This document shows, in pieces, positions 16,690 to 26,409 of a stretch of 64,000 nt of DNA. The stretch is from an uncultured Clostridia bacterium (GTDB lineage Bacteria; Bacillota; Clostridia; Christensenellales; Aristaeellaceae). Every line of letters begins with the position of its first letter. Position 1 is the stretch's first letter. The notes under the pieces are model-generated. The model did not search any database. It saw only the letters and a program-made list of their open reading frames with translations, and was not told the DNA's origin. The stretch lies in assembly GCA_934663595.1 (NCBI GenBank), contig CAKUKM010000001.1:186001-250000 (forward strand). Direction: 5' to 3'. The position numbers were made by a program, and so were the translations under genes.

Positions 16690-18576
16690 ATGCAGAGGAA
16701 GACGAAAGTGAGAGAGATACGCGATCCATCCGAGATCAAACAGATGAATATCCGCGAGCTGGAAGCGCTCGCTCAGGAGATCCGCGAGGAAATCATTCGC
16801 GTGGTCTCTGAAAAGGGCGGACATCTGGCGTCGAATCTGGGCGCGGTCGAGCTGACGATTGCGCTGCACTATGTATTTTCCGCGCCGGAGGACAAGCTGA
16901 TTTTTGACGTGGGCCATCAGGCGTACGCGCACAAGCTGCTTACGGGCCGCCTTTCCGCATTCGAGCATCTGCGCGAGCGCGGCGGCGCCAGCGGTTTTCC
17001 GCAGCTGGAGGAAAGCGAATACGATTCCTTTGCGGCGGGCCACGCGTCGAACGCGATTTCGGCGGCGCTCGGTATGGCGCGCACGCGCGATATCATGCAC
17101 GGCGAAAATCAGGTGATTGCGGTGGTCGGCAACGGCGCGCTCACCGGCGGCATGTGCTATGAGGCACTTAACGACGCGGGCCAGTCGGCCACGCGCATGA
17201 TCGTGGTGCTCAACGACAACGAAATGTCGATTGCAAAGAACGTGGGCGCGATGCAGAAATACCTGACGCATCTGCGCCAGAGCCGCACCTATCGCAATTT
17301 CAAGCGGCGCACGAAGCTCGGCCTCGAGTGCATTCCGGTGATCGGCATGCCGATTCTGCGCGCGATCGAGAAATGCCGCGATCTGCTCAAATCCATGCTG
17401 CTGGACGGAGAATTCTTCTCCGCGCTCGGATTTGAATACATTGGCCCGATCGACGGCCACGATTTAAAGCAGCTGATTCGCGTGCTGAAGCGGTCGAGCG
17501 ATCTGGATCGCCCGGTGCTTTTGCATGTGCTGACGCAAAAGGGCCGCGGCTACGAGCCGGCGGAGAACCACCCCGACCGGTATCATGGCGTCGCGCCGTT
17601 TTATATCGAATCCGGCGAGAGCAAGCGCTCGAGCGGCGCGGCTTCGTCCGGAGCCGTTGCGGCGCGCCGGCTGATTGAGCTGGCGGAATCGGACATTCGC
17701 ATTTGCGCGGTCACGGCCGCCATGCCGGGCGGCACGGGAATGGCCGCATTCCAGAGCGCGTATCCGGATCGATTCTTTGATGTGGGCATTGCGGAGGAGC
17801 ATGCGGTCACGATGGCCGCGGGCATGGCCGCGAGCGGCATGAAGCCGTATGTCGCGATTTATTCGACGTTCCTCGAGCGCGCATACGACCAGATTCTGAT
17901 CGACGTTTGCCGAAACGCACTGGCGGTGACGTTCCTGATCGACCGGGCGGGCCTGGTCGGCGCGGACGGCGCGACGCACCAGGGCGTGTTCGACCTGTCG
18001 TATCTGCGCAGCATGCCGAACATGATCATCGCGTCCCCGCGCGACGGCCGCGAGCTCAAGCGCATGATCGCGATGAGCGCGTCGGTTCCGGAGCCGATGG
18101 CGATTCGCTATCCGAAGGACTGCGAGGACATGGGCCCCGGCATACAGAGCCACGGCGAAATGGCGATCGGCAAGGGCGAGCTGCTCAGCACGGGCGAGGT
18201 CATGATCTTCGCCGTGGGCCGCATGGTGCAGAACGCGATGCTGGCGGTGATCGAGCTGATGGGCAAGGGAATCAGCGCGGGCGTTGTGGACGCGCGATTC
18301 GTAAAGCCGCTGGATGAAAAGCTGCTGACCGAGCAGGCGCGGCGCGCGAAGCTGGTCGTGACCGTCGAGGAAAACAGCGTGGTCGGCGGCTTCGGCGAGG
18401 GCGTAATGCACCTGCTGAACGAGAAAAATATTTTCACCGAATGCATGCTGCTCGGCGTGCCCGATCGATTCATCGCGCACGGCACGATCGAGGAGCAGAT
18501 GATCGAATGCGGACTGGACGCCTACGGCATTGCGCGGAGCATCATGAAGCGCCTGCGGGAAAGGAATGTAAAATGA
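16690..18576 (+). CDS. dxs: 1-Deoxy-D-xylulose-5-phosphate synthase
   Basis: The thiamine-diphosphate enzyme that condenses pyruvate and glyceraldehyde-3-phosphate in the first step of the MEP isoprenoid pathway. It has 628 residues. Motifs are DVGHQAYAHKLLTGR, the ThDP site GNGALTGGMCYEALNDAG with VVLNDNEMSI, and the transketolase-type C-terminal half with DVGIAEEHAVTMAAGMA. It sits next to ispA, so both ends of the isoprenoid route are co-expressed. The stop overlaps the tlyA start (ATGA). Confidence 0.96.
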   Translation: MQRKTKVREIRDPSEIKQMNIRELEALAQEIREEIIRVVSEKGGHLASNLGAVELTIALHYVFSAPEDKLIFDVGHQAYAHKLLTGRLSAFEHLRERGGASGFPQLEESEYDSFAAGHASNAISAALGMARTRDIMHGENQVIAVVGNGALTGGMCYEALNDAGQSATRMIVVLNDNEMSIAKNVGAMQKYLTHLRQSRTYRNFKRRTKLGLECIPVIGMPILRAIEKCRDLLKSMLLDGEFFSALGFEYIGPIDGHDLKQLIRVLKRSSDLDRPVLLHVLTQKGRGYEPAENHPDRYHGVAPFYIESGESKRSSGAASSGAVAARRLIELAESDIRICAVTAAMPGGTGMAAFQSAYPDRFFDVGIAEEHAVTMAAGMAASGMKPYVAIYSTFLERAYDQILIDVCRNALAVTFLIDRAGLVGADGATHQGVFDLSYLRSMPNMIIASPRDGRELKRMIAMSASVPEPMAIRYPKDCEDMGPGIQSHGEMAIGKGELLSTGEVMIFAVGRMVQNAMLAVIELMGKGISAGVVDARFVKPLDEKLLTEQARRAKLVVTVEENSVVGGFGEGVMHLLNEKNIFTECMLLGVPDRFIAHGTIEEQMIECGLDAYGIARSIMKRLRERNVK

Positions 18577-19385
18577 AGAAACGCCGTGCCGACGAGGCGC
18601 TGATGGAGCAGCTCGCGCTGGAAACGATCGAGCTGGCGCGCGCCCTGATCATGGAGGGCCGCGTAATGAGCGGCGATCGGAAAATACTGCGCGCGAGCGA
18701 AATGATCGGCGCGGAAGAGCAGCTGCGCGTGCGCGGCGAGCTGAATTCGTTCGTCAGCCGCGGCGCGCACAAGCTCAAGCGCGCGCTCGAGGTGTTTCAT
18801 CTGGATCTGAACGGGAAGATCTGCACGGATATCGGCGCGTCCACCGGCGGATTTACGGACGTAATGCTGCGTTCGGGCGCGAAAAAGGTGTTTTCGGTGG
18901 ATGTGGGCTACAATCTGCTGGACTATCGGCTGCGGCGGGATGCGCGCGTGGTTTGCATGGAGCGGACGAACGCGCGCTTTATTCAGCCGGACAGCTTCCC
19001 GGAAAAGCCGCAATTCGGCGCGACGGACGTGTCGTTCATATCGCTCAAGGCCGTGCTTCCTGCGGTGCTGAGCGCAATGGCGCCCGGCGCGCAGTTCGTG
19101 GCGCTGATCAAGCCGCAATTCGAGGCGGAAAAGGAAGACGTGGGCGAAAAGGGCGTCGTTCGCGATCCGAAGGTGCATCGGCGCGTGCTGGAGGATATTC
19201 TCGCGTTCGTTCCGAGCACGGGCTGGCACGCGGTCGGGCTGGATTATTCGCCGATCCGCGGGCCGGAGGGCAATATTGAATTCCTGCTGCTGATGGAGGA
19301 TGCGCTCGGATGCGCGGAGGCGGACGTCTCCGTCGAGCGCGCGCTTCGCGGAGCTTATGACAAATTCATGAAATCGTCCAAATAG
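18573..19385 (+). CDS. tlyA: TlyA family rRNA methyltransferase
   Basis: 270 residues from ATG 18573, overlapping the dxs stop. It has an N-terminal S4-type RNA-binding region (ELARALIMEGRVMSGDRKI), then a Rossmann methyltransferase with the SAM motif DIGASTGGFTDVML, the DVSFISLKAVLP motif and LIKPQFEAEKEDVGEKGVV. TlyA proteins 2'-O-methylate cytidines of 16S and/or 23S rRNA; which substrate applies here is not visible. The S4 part is diverged, because the usual RLDVLL start reads RADEAL. Confidence 0.9.
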   Translation: MKKRRADEALMEQLALETIELARALIMEGRVMSGDRKILRASEMIGAEEQLRVRGELNSFVSRGAHKLKRALEVFHLDLNGKICTDIGASTGGFTDVMLRSGAKKVFSVDVGYNLLDYRLRRDARVVCMERTNARFIQPDSFPEKPQFGATDVSFISLKAVLPAVLSAMAPGAQFVALIKPQFEAEKEDVGEKGVVRDPKVHRRVLEDILAFVPSTGWHAVGLDYSPIRGPEGNIEFLLLMEDALGCAEADVSVERALRGAYDKFMKSSK

Positions 19386-19388
19386 GGC

Positions 19389-19416
19389 TTGTATCGGCGG
19401 CCGGTTTTGGTATAAC
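19389..19416 (+). promoter_or_regulatory. Candidate promoter for nadK
   Basis: TTGTAT (19389-19394), a 16-base spacer and TATAAC (19411-19416) in the 62-base gap between tlyA and nadK. The -35 box is weak, so read-through from dxs-tlyA is equally possible. Confidence 0.4.
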
Positions 19417-19447
19417 ATTATAGGTAAGCAGTACGAGGTGATTCGCA

Positions 19448-20293
19448 GTGAGCATCCAGAAGATCGGCGTGGTATGGAACGGTTCAAAGACAACGGGCTT
19501 GGATGCGGTGCGGCGCATACTGCGCATGCTGGATAACAGGCGCATTTTCTATTCATTGAATGAAGATCTGGCTCTCGTCACAGGTGAATCGGCGCTTCAG
19601 GATGCGGTTGGCTTCGCGGATTGCGATGTCCTTGCCGTGTTCGGCGGCGACGGCACGATTTTGCGCGCTCTGGATTGCGCGATTCCAAACGATTTGCCCA
19701 TACTGGGTGTCAATCTCGGGCGACTCGGCTTTTTAAGCGAGGTCGAGATCGACCGCGCCGAGGAGGACTTCCAGCGCGTGCTTGCGGGCGATTACGCCAT
19801 AGACGAGTGCATGCTGATGGGCGTGGACGGCTATGCCGACGACCGCCATTTTGCGCTGAACGACGTGGTGATCGAGCGCTCCAGCCCGCAGACCGGCGCG
19901 CTTTCGCTGGAATACGCGGTAGACGGCGGACTGGTGAATCGCTTTGCGGCGGACGGGCTGATTCTGTCCAGCGCGACGGGCTCGACGGCCTATTCGCTCT
20001 CCGCGGGCGGGCCGATTATCGCGCCGGGCCTGGATTGCTTTGTGCTCACGCCGATCTGTCCGCATTTGCTGAATGTGCGGCCGGTCGTCGTATCGGCGGA
20101 CAGGCAGATTCGCGTGCGCGTGACGGACGATCGGGGCAGCGCATGCGTGCTGCTGGACGGGCGGAATCCGATTCCGATGGGCAATGGCGAGATTACGGTG
20201 CGCAGGTCGACGCGCAGCGCGCGGTTCATCCGGCTGCACGACAGGAATTACTTTGATTTGCTCCGTGGGAAGCTCTCTGAGTGGACCCACTAA
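19448..20293 (+). CDS. nadK: NAD kinase (ATP-NAD kinase)
   Basis: 281 residues from a GTG start at 19448. It phosphorylates NAD to NADP. The catalytic FGGDGTILRALD motif, NLGRLGFLSEV and the nucleotide-binding SATGSTAYSLSAGGPI are intact. The order tlyA-nadK-argR-recN is conserved in many Bacillota, which supports the assignment. Confidence 0.95.
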   Translation: MSIQKIGVVWNGSKTTGLDAVRRILRMLDNRRIFYSLNEDLALVTGESALQDAVGFADCDVLAVFGGDGTILRALDCAIPNDLPILGVNLGRLGFLSEVEIDRAEEDFQRVLAGDYAIDECMLMGVDGYADDRHFALNDVVIERSSPQTGALSLEYAVDGGLVNRFAADGLILSSATGSTAYSLSAGGPIIAPGLDCFVLTPICPHLLNVRPVVVSADRQIRVRVTDDRGSACVLLDGRNPIPMGNGEITVRRSTRSARFIRLHDRNYFDLLRGKLSEWTH

Positions 20294-20327
20294 AGATAGA
20301 AAGCGGCGTTGGGAGGCTATGGATTAG

Positions 20328-20780
20328 ATGAAGAGCGCACGGCACGATCTGATTCTGGAAATTATTGAGGAAAAAGACATTGAAACGCAGGAAGAGCTGG
20401 CGGACGAGCTGAAGCGGCGGGGAATTAAGGTTACGCAGGCGACGGTATCGCGCGATATCAAGGAATTGCGGCTGCTGAAGGTGCTGGGCGAGCACGGCGG
20501 CTACAAGTATGCAACGGTGGAACGCGCCGAAAAGGGCATGAACGACCGCTTTATTCGCATGCTCTCCGAATGCGTTGTGAGCGTGGACTCGGTGGGCAAT
20601 CTGATCGTGATCAAGACGCTGACCGCGAGCGCGAATGCGGCGTGCGAGGCGATTGACTCGATGAAATGGGGCGAAGTGCTCGGCACGATCGCCGGCGACA
20701 ACACGCTTCTGGTCATTGCGCGCTCTGAAGAAGCGGTGGAAGAGATGGTCGCGCGGCTGCACGAGCTGATCAAGAAATAA
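20328..20780 (+). CDS. argR: Arginine repressor ArgR/AhrC
   Basis: 150 residues. An N-terminal winged helix (TQEELADELKRRGIKVTQAT, then VSRDIKEL) is followed by a C-terminal hexamerisation/arginine-binding domain with LGTIAGDNTLLVIAR. It represses arginine biosynthesis and activates catabolism when arginine is bound. In sporulating Bacillota it lies, as here, between nadK and recN. The start follows GGGAGG at about 14 bases. Confidence 0.94.
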   Translation: MKSARHDLILEIIEEKDIETQEELADELKRRGIKVTQATVSRDIKELRLLKVLGEHGGYKYATVERAEKGMNDRFIRMLSECVVSVDSVGNLIVIKTLTASANAACEAIDSMKWGEVLGTIAGDNTLLVIARSEEAVEEMVARLHELIKK

Positions 20781-20782
20781 TT

Positions 20783-22489
20783 ATGCTGCTGGAACTGAAC
20801 ATTGCCAATATTGCGCTGATTGAATCGCTGTGCATCGAGTTTGCACAGGGATTCAACGTGCTTACGGGCGAAACCGGATCGGGCAAATCGATCGTGGTGG
20901 ATTGCGTAAATCTCGTGCTCGGCGGCCGTGCCGATCGCGATTTCGTGCGCACGGGCGCGGAAAAGGGCTCCGTGCAGGCGCTGTTTGACGTCTCCCACAA
21001 TGCGCCGGCGCGCGCGCTGCTTTCTGAAATGGCCATCGATTGCGAGGACGGACTGGTCGCCGTATCGCGCGAAATCAGCCGGTCGGGGCGCAATATCTGC
21101 CGGATATCCGGCGTAATCGTGCCGCTGAACACGCTGAAAGGACTCACGAGCCTGCTGCTGGACATTCATGGCCAGCACGAGCACCAGTCGCTGCTGGATC
21201 CGTCGAAGCACATCGCCTTTCTGGACGCCTATGGCGGCGAGGCGCACGAGCGGCTCCGCGCGGAAACGGCGCGTCTGTATTCCGAGCGCACAAAAATTGC
21301 CTCCGAACTCAAAAAGAATATGCTCGACGCGGCGGAGCGCGAGCGCATGTCGGACATGCTGCGCTTTCAGATTCAGGAAATCGGCGCGGCGAAGCTCAAA
21401 AAGGGCGAGGAAGAGCGCCTGCTTGCGCGGCTGAAAATCCTCGAAAACGCGGAAAAGATTCGCGCGAATGTCGAAACGGCCTATGAGGCCGCCTATGCCG
21501 GCGCGGGACGAACGCCCAGCGCGCAGGAGCTGCTGCTGCGCGCGGCGAACGCGATGGAAAAGCTCGCGACCATCGACGAGCGGTATTCGGAGCTGAATGT
21601 GCGGCTGCGCGAAATGGTCTATTCGGCGCAGGATATCGGCTATGAGCTGCGCGACATTCTCGATCACATGGAATCCGATCCGGAAATGATGGAGAAGATC
21701 GCGAAGCGGCTGGAGACGATCGATCGCCTGGAACGCAAATACGGCCCGCAGCTGGACGACGTGCTCACATTTTACGCCTCGGCGGTCGAACGGCTCGAGG
21801 GCATTCAGACGGGCGACGCGCGCATCGACGCGCTGAAAGCGCAGCTCGCTGAAAAGGACGAGGCGCTGAATCAGGTGTGCATTCAGCTTGCGCAGTCGCG
21901 CCGCGAAATTGCCGGCCGGCTTTCGCAGGCGATTCTGGAGCAGCTGCGCGACCTTGGAATGGCGCGCGCGCGGCTGGAAATCCGCATGGATACGCTTACT
22001 CATCCCACGGCCAACGGCACGGATTCGGTGGAATTCCTGATTTCCGCCAACCCGGGAGAGCCGCTGAAGCCGATGGCGAGCGTCGCGTCCGGCGGCGAGC
22101 TTTCGCGCATCATGCTGGCGCTGAAGGCGATTTCGATGGAGGCCGACGGCGTGGATTCCATGGTGTTCGACGAAATCGATACCGGCGTTTCCGGTCGAAT
22201 GGCGCAGACCGTGGGCGAGAAGATGTGCCGGATCGCGCGCAATCATCAGGTGCTTTGCGTGACGCATTTGCCGCAGATCGCCGCCCTGGGCGACGCGCAT
22301 TTCCGCGTGGAAAAGCAAACCGACGGCAATCGCACCGAAACGCGCGTGCTCCGGCTCGATTTCGAGGGGCGCGTGCGCGAGCTTTCGCGGCTGGTCGGCG
22401 GCGCGGAGGACAGCGAAAGCAGCCTCAGCCATGCGCGGCACATGCTGGAGGATGCGGCAGCCGTGCGCGAGCAGCTGAGAAATGCATAA
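20783..22489 (+). CDS. recN: DNA repair protein RecN
   Basis: An SMC-like ATPase of double-strand break repair, 568 residues. The Walker A motif is TGETGSGKSIVVD, followed by a long coiled-coil region (about residues 160-370), the ABC signature VASGGELSRIMLALK and the Walker B MVFDEIDTGVSG. It starts 3 bases after argR and is followed by a strong terminator. In many Clostridia spoIVB and spo0A come next; here an EamA transporter on the opposite strand does. Confidence 0.95.
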   Translation: MLLELNIANIALIESLCIEFAQGFNVLTGETGSGKSIVVDCVNLVLGGRADRDFVRTGAEKGSVQALFDVSHNAPARALLSEMAIDCEDGLVAVSREISRSGRNICRISGVIVPLNTLKGLTSLLLDIHGQHEHQSLLDPSKHIAFLDAYGGEAHERLRAETARLYSERTKIASELKKNMLDAAERERMSDMLRFQIQEIGAAKLKKGEEERLLARLKILENAEKIRANVETAYEAAYAGAGRTPSAQELLLRAANAMEKLATIDERYSELNVRLREMVYSAQDIGYELRDILDHMESDPEMMEKIAKRLETIDRLERKYGPQLDDVLTFYASAVERLEGIQTGDARIDALKAQLAEKDEALNQVCIQLAQSRREIAGRLSQAILEQLRDLGMARARLEIRMDTLTHPTANGTDSVEFLISANPGEPLKPMASVASGGELSRIMLALKAISMEADGVDSMVFDEIDTGVSGRMAQTVGEKMCRIARNHQVLCVTHLPQIAALGDAHFRVEKQTDGNRTETRVLRLDFEGRVRELSRLVGGAEDSESSLSHARHMLEDAAAVREQLRNA

Positions 22490-22530
22490 AAAAGGAAGTC
22501 CGTTTCAAATCTGAAGCGGACTTCCTTTTT
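22490..22530 (+). terminator. Terminator after recN
   Basis: GGAAGTCCG pairs with CGGACTTCC within a long hairpin (AAAAGGAAGTCCG...CGGACTTCCTTTTT), with A-rich and T-rich flanks, so it can act in both directions between the convergent recN and EamA genes. Confidence 0.85.
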
Positions 22531-22539
22531 GCGATGCGC

Positions 22540-23433
22540 TTATGCGGCGCGTTTTTTCGCGGGAAGCGGGATCAGCGCGACTACCGACGCAGCCAGCATC
22601 AGCGCGCAGCCGAGCATTTCATGGCCGCTCAGGCGCTGATTCAGCAGAATCCAGCCGCCGATCGCCGCGAATACCGATTCAAGACACATGATCAGCGAGG
22701 CGATGGTCGGGTCTGTGGACTTCTGACCCGCGATCTGCAGCGTATAGCCGAGCGCGCCGGAGAAAACCGCGACGTAAACCACGCTCGTCCAGCAAGCGGC
22801 AAAGTCCGCAAACGTCGGCGTTTCCAGCGTAAAGGCGAGAATTCCGGCAAGCAGCGCGGCGGTCGCGAACTGCACGGCGCTCAGCAATACGGAATCCAGC
22901 TCGCCGCCGAAGCGGTCGATCACCAGAATGTGCAGCGCAAATACGATGGCCGAAAAGAACGTCAGCAGGTCGCCGGGTTCAATGCGCAATGCATCTTTCA
23001 TGCATAAAAAATACAATCCAACCAGCGACATCGCCACACCCAGCAGAATCGTGATCTGCGGCTTTTTGCCGATGAACAGGCCCAGAATCGGCACGATCAC
23101 GATATACAGCGCCGTAATGAAGCCGGATTTCGCCGTCGTGGTCGTGACCAGACCGATCTGCTGCAAAAGCGTCGCCGCCACCAGAAATACGCCGCAAAGC
23201 GCGCCCGTTTTCCATAAAGCGGCTCGATTTTGCCCGTTTCCGGCGGGAAGCATGCGCGCCTTTACCATCAGCGGGTGCGCGCAGAAGAGCACGATAGACG
23301 TAATTACCGAGCGGAGGAACACGAAGGTGTACGGCCCCATGTAATGCATCGCGTTGCTCTGGGCGGCAAACGCCATTCCCCAGAACAGCGAACAGAGCAG
23401 GAGACAGAGCGGCCCTTTGAATTTGCTTTTCAT
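22540..23433 (-). CDS. EamA/DMT family transporter
   Basis: 297 residues with about ten hydrophobic helices in two EamA repeats (FKGPLCLLLCSLFWGMAFAA at the start; a second repeat begins GDLLTFFSAIVFALHILVID). The C-terminus is basic (LPAKKRAA). Family members export amino acids, nucleotide precursors or other metabolites; the substrate cannot be predicted. It is monocistronic, with its own promoter and the shared recN terminator. Confidence 0.87.
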   Translation of the reverse strand: MKSKFKGPLCLLLCSLFWGMAFAAQSNAMHYMGPYTFVFLRSVITSIVLFCAHPLMVKARMLPAGNGQNRAALWKTGALCGVFLVAATLLQQIGLVTTTTAKSGFITALYIVIVPILGLFIGKKPQITILLGVAMSLVGLYFLCMKDALRIEPGDLLTFFSAIVFALHILVIDRFGGELDSVLLSAVQFATAALLAGILAFTLETPTFADFAACWTSVVYVAVFSGALGYTLQIAGQKSTDPTIASLIMCLESVFAAIGGWILLNQRLSGHEMLGCALMLAASVVALIPLPAKKRAA

Positions 23434-23467
23434 AAATACTCATCTCATATACAATATTATGTGCTAT

Positions 23468-23496
23468 AGTATACGCCCTTTTCGGCGAGGTTTCAA
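23468..23496 (-). promoter_or_regulatory. Sigma-A promoter of the EamA gene
   Basis: On the minus strand, TTGAAA (complement of 23491-23496), a 17-base spacer and TATACT (complement of 23468-23473). Confidence 0.65.
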
Positions 23497-23557
23497 GAGT
23501 TTAGGTTTGTGTTTGGATTAAAATATATGAAAATTTTGTGAATTCGGAAAAAGCCTA

Positions 23558-23585
23558 TTGACAAATCAGGGAGAGTTGCTATAAT
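23558..23585 (+). promoter_or_regulatory. Sigma-A promoter of clpB
   Basis: TTGACA (23558-23563), a 16-base spacer and TATAAT (23580-23585): two consensus boxes in an AT-rich region. The CtsR operator begins 3 bases downstream, over the transcription start. Confidence 0.85.
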
Positions 23586-23588
23586 AAT

Positions 23589-23605
23589 AGTCAAAGAAAG
23601 TCAAA
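23589..23605 (+). promoter_or_regulatory. CtsR operator upstream of clpB
   Basis: AGTCAAA-GAA-AGTCAAA is a direct heptad repeat with 3-base spacing that matches the CtsR consensus (A/G)GTCAAA-NAN-(A/G)GTCAAA. It overlaps the predicted transcription start of clpB, the position expected for repression. ctsR itself is not in this window. Confidence 0.82.
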
Positions 23606-23639
23606 AAAACAAATCCGCTTTCTTCAAGGAGGATTTTGA

Positions 23640-26255
23640 ATGAATCAGGATAAATACACCGTAAAGTCTATGGAAGCGATTCGCGAGGCGCAGGAAATCG
23701 TGATTCGCAATCAGAATATGCAAATCGATCAGCAGCACCTGCTGTACGCGCTGCTGAATCAGGAGGACGGTCTGATCCCGCAGCTGATGAAGAAGCTGCG
23801 CATCGACACCGCCCGGATGAAGGCTGCGTGTGATCGCGAGATCCAGCGCATCCCGAAGGTGACCGGCCCGGGCCGCGAAGCCGACAAGGTTTATATTTCC
23901 CAGTCGGTCGACGCGGCGTTCGTCGAGGCGGAAAAGCAGGCCGAGGCGATGAAGGATGAATTCGTATCGGTCGAGCATCTGATGCTCGCGCTGATCAACA
24001 AGCCGAACGCCGCCGTAAAGGCGATCTTCGGCGAATTCGGCCTCACGCGCGAAAACTTCCTCGCCGAGCTTCAGAAGGTGCGCGGCAACACCCGCGTGAC
24101 CAGCGAAAACCCGGAGGATACCTACGACGCGCTGAAGAAATTCGGCTCCGACCTGACCGAGCGCGCGCGCCAGCAGAAGCTCGATCCGGTGATCGGCCGC
24201 GACAGCGAGATTCGAAACGTAATCCGCATTCTTTCGCGCAAAACGAAGAACAACCCCGTGCTGATCGGCGAGCCGGGCGTGGGCAAAACCGCGATCGCCG
24301 AGGGACTTGCGCAGCGCATTGTGCGCGGCGACGTGCCTTCGACCCTGAAGGATCGCCAGCTGTTCGCGCTGGACATGGGCGCACTGATCGCGGGCGCGAA
24401 GTTCCGCGGCGAATTTGAAGAGCGCCTGAAGTCCGTGCTGCAGGAGGTCAAGAACAGCGACGGAAAGATCATACTGTTCATCGACGAGCTGCACACGATC
24501 GTCGGCGCGGGCAAGACCGAGGGCAGCATGGACGCCGGCAACCTCTTAAAGCCGATGCTGGCGCGCGGCGAGCTGCACTGCATCGGCGCGACCACGATCG
24601 ACGAATACCGCAAATACATCGAAAAGGATCCGGCGCTGGAGCGTCGTTTCCAGCCGGTAATGGTCGACGAGCCGACCGTCGAGGACACGATTTCGATCCT
24701 GCGCGGCCTGAAGGAGCGCTATGAGGTGTTCCACGGCGTAAAAATCTCCGATTCCGCGCTGGTGAGCGCCGCGAAGCTGTCGAACCGCTATATCACCGAT
24801 CGATTCCTGCCCGATAAGGCGATCGACCTGGTGGACGAGGCGTGCGCGATGATCCGCACAGAGATCGATTCCATGCCGCAGGAAATGGACGACATTTCCC
24901 GGGAAATCATGCAGAAGGAGATCGAAGAGGCGGCGCTGGCGAAGGAAGAGGACGACTACTCCCGCAATCAGCTGGACCACGTTCAGAATGAGCTGAAGGA
25001 GCTGCGCGAGAAATTCGCCGGCATGAAGGAAAAGTGGGAAACCGAGAAGAAATCGATCCAGCGCGTTCAGAAGCTGCGCGAGGAAATCGAGCAGGTAAAC
25101 GCCGATATCGAGCGCGCGCAGCGCGAATACGATCTGAATAAGGCCGCCGAGCTGCAGTACGGCACGCTGCCGCGGCTGAAGAGCGATCTGGCCGCCGAGG
25201 AAAAGCGCATTGAGGAAGACAAGAGCGGCGAAAGCCTGCTCCGCGACCGCGTGACCGAAGAGGAAATCGCAAGAATCGTGTCCCGCTGGACGGGCATTCC
25301 GGTCACGAAGCTCGTTGAGGGCGAGCGCGAAAAGCTGCTGAAGCTGCCGGAAATCCTGCATCAGCGCGTCATCGGTCAGGACGAGGCCGTTCAGAAGGTC
25401 TCCGAGGCGATTCTGCGTTCGCGCGCAGGCATTCAGGACCCGAACCGGCCGATCGGCTCGTTCCTGTTCCTGGGCCCGACCGGCGTGGGCAAAACCGAGC
25501 TGGCCAAGACGCTCGCGCAGACGCTGTTTGACGACGAGAAGAACCTGATCCGCATCGATATGACCGAGTATATGGAAAAGCACAGCGTTTCCCGCCTGGT
25601 CGGAGCGCCTCCGGGATACGTGGGCTACGAAGAGGGCGGCCAGCTGACCGAGGCGGTGCGCAGGAAGCCCTACAGCGTCGTGCTGTTCGACGAAGTGGAA
25701 AAGGCGCATCCGGACGTATTCAACATCCTGCTGCAGGTGCTGGACGACGGACGAATCACCGATTCGCAGGGCAGAACGGTCGATTTCAAGAACACGATCA
25801 TCATCCTGACCTCGAACCTCGGCTCCGAAATCATTCAGGAGGGCATCGACGCAAACGGCGTGCTCAGCGAAGAGGCGCGCGACCGCGTGGAGGCGCTGCT
25901 GAAGACGAGGTTCAAGCCGGAATTCCTGAATCGTCTGGACGAAACCGTGCTCTACACGCCGCTGACCCGCGAGAACATCCGCTCGATCATGCATCTGATG
26001 ATCAAGCGCCTGACCGATCGGCTGAAGGATCGCCGGCTGAACGTCGTGCTCACGCCGGAGGCGGAGGAGTACATCCTCGACAACGGCTACGACGCGACCT
26101 ACGGCGCGCGTCCGCTGAAGAGATTCATTCAGCGCGCGCTGGAAACGCCGATTGCGCGTTTGCTGATCGAACAGGTCGTTCCCGACGGCAGCACGCTGAT
26201 CGCGGACGTAAACGGCGACGAGCTGAGCGTCCACATCGGCAATCTCCAGAAGTAA
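23640..26255 (+). CDS. clpB: ATP-dependent disaggregase ClpB (Hsp104 family)
   Basis: A hexameric AAA+ chaperone that, with DnaK, pulls polypeptides out of aggregates. It has 871 residues. An N-terminal ClpN domain (about 1-150) precedes AAA-1 with Walker A GEPGVGKTA near residue 210. The coiled-coil M domain (about 405-525) distinguishes ClpB from ClpA/ClpC. AAA-2 has Walker A GPTGVGKTE near residue 610, followed by GYVGYEEGGQLTEAVRR. No IGF/LGF ClpP-docking loop was noticed. It is preceded by AAGGAGG. Regulation by CtsR is indicated by the operator directly upstream. Confidence 0.96.
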   Translation: MNQDKYTVKSMEAIREAQEIVIRNQNMQIDQQHLLYALLNQEDGLIPQLMKKLRIDTARMKAACDREIQRIPKVTGPGREADKVYISQSVDAAFVEAEKQAEAMKDEFVSVEHLMLALINKPNAAVKAIFGEFGLTRENFLAELQKVRGNTRVTSENPEDTYDALKKFGSDLTERARQQKLDPVIGRDSEIRNVIRILSRKTKNNPVLIGEPGVGKTAIAEGLAQRIVRGDVPSTLKDRQLFALDMGALIAGAKFRGEFEERLKSVLQEVKNSDGKIILFIDELHTIVGAGKTEGSMDAGNLLKPMLARGELHCIGATTIDEYRKYIEKDPALERRFQPVMVDEPTVEDTISILRGLKERYEVFHGVKISDSALVSAAKLSNRYITDRFLPDKAIDLVDEACAMIRTEIDSMPQEMDDISREIMQKEIEEAALAKEEDDYSRNQLDHVQNELKELREKFAGMKEKWETEKKSIQRVQKLREEIEQVNADIERAQREYDLNKAAELQYGTLPRLKSDLAAEEKRIEEDKSGESLLRDRVTEEEIARIVSRWTGIPVTKLVEGEREKLLKLPEILHQRVIGQDEAVQKVSEAILRSRAGIQDPNRPIGSFLFLGPTGVGKTELAKTLAQTLFDDEKNLIRIDMTEYMEKHSVSRLVGAPPGYVGYEEGGQLTEAVRRKPYSVVLFDEVEKAHPDVFNILLQVLDDGRITDSQGRTVDFKNTIIILTSNLGSEIIQEGIDANGVLSEEARDRVEALLKTRFKPEFLNRLDETVLYTPLTRENIRSIMHLMIKRLTDRLKDRRLNVVLTPEAEEYILDNGYDATYGARPLKRFIQRALETPIARLLIEQVVPDGSTLIADVNGDELSVHIGNLQK

Positions 26256-26258
26256 ACA

Positions 26259-26300
26259 TCCTTCCCGGGCGGAATGAACATCCATTCCGCCCGGTTTTTT
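26259..26300 (+). terminator. Terminator after clpB
   Basis: CCGGGCGGAATG (26265-26276) pairs perfectly with CATTCCGCCCGG (26283-26294) over a 6-base loop, then TTTTTT (26295-26300). Confidence 0.93.
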
Positions 26301-26409
26301 ATACCTTTGGTATTTACATGTTGATAAAAACACGTCTCAATGGGTTGTTTCATAAACAGTATGCGTTTGTGAATATGTTGTTAATTCGTGTCGATTCGCC
26401 GGAATATGC

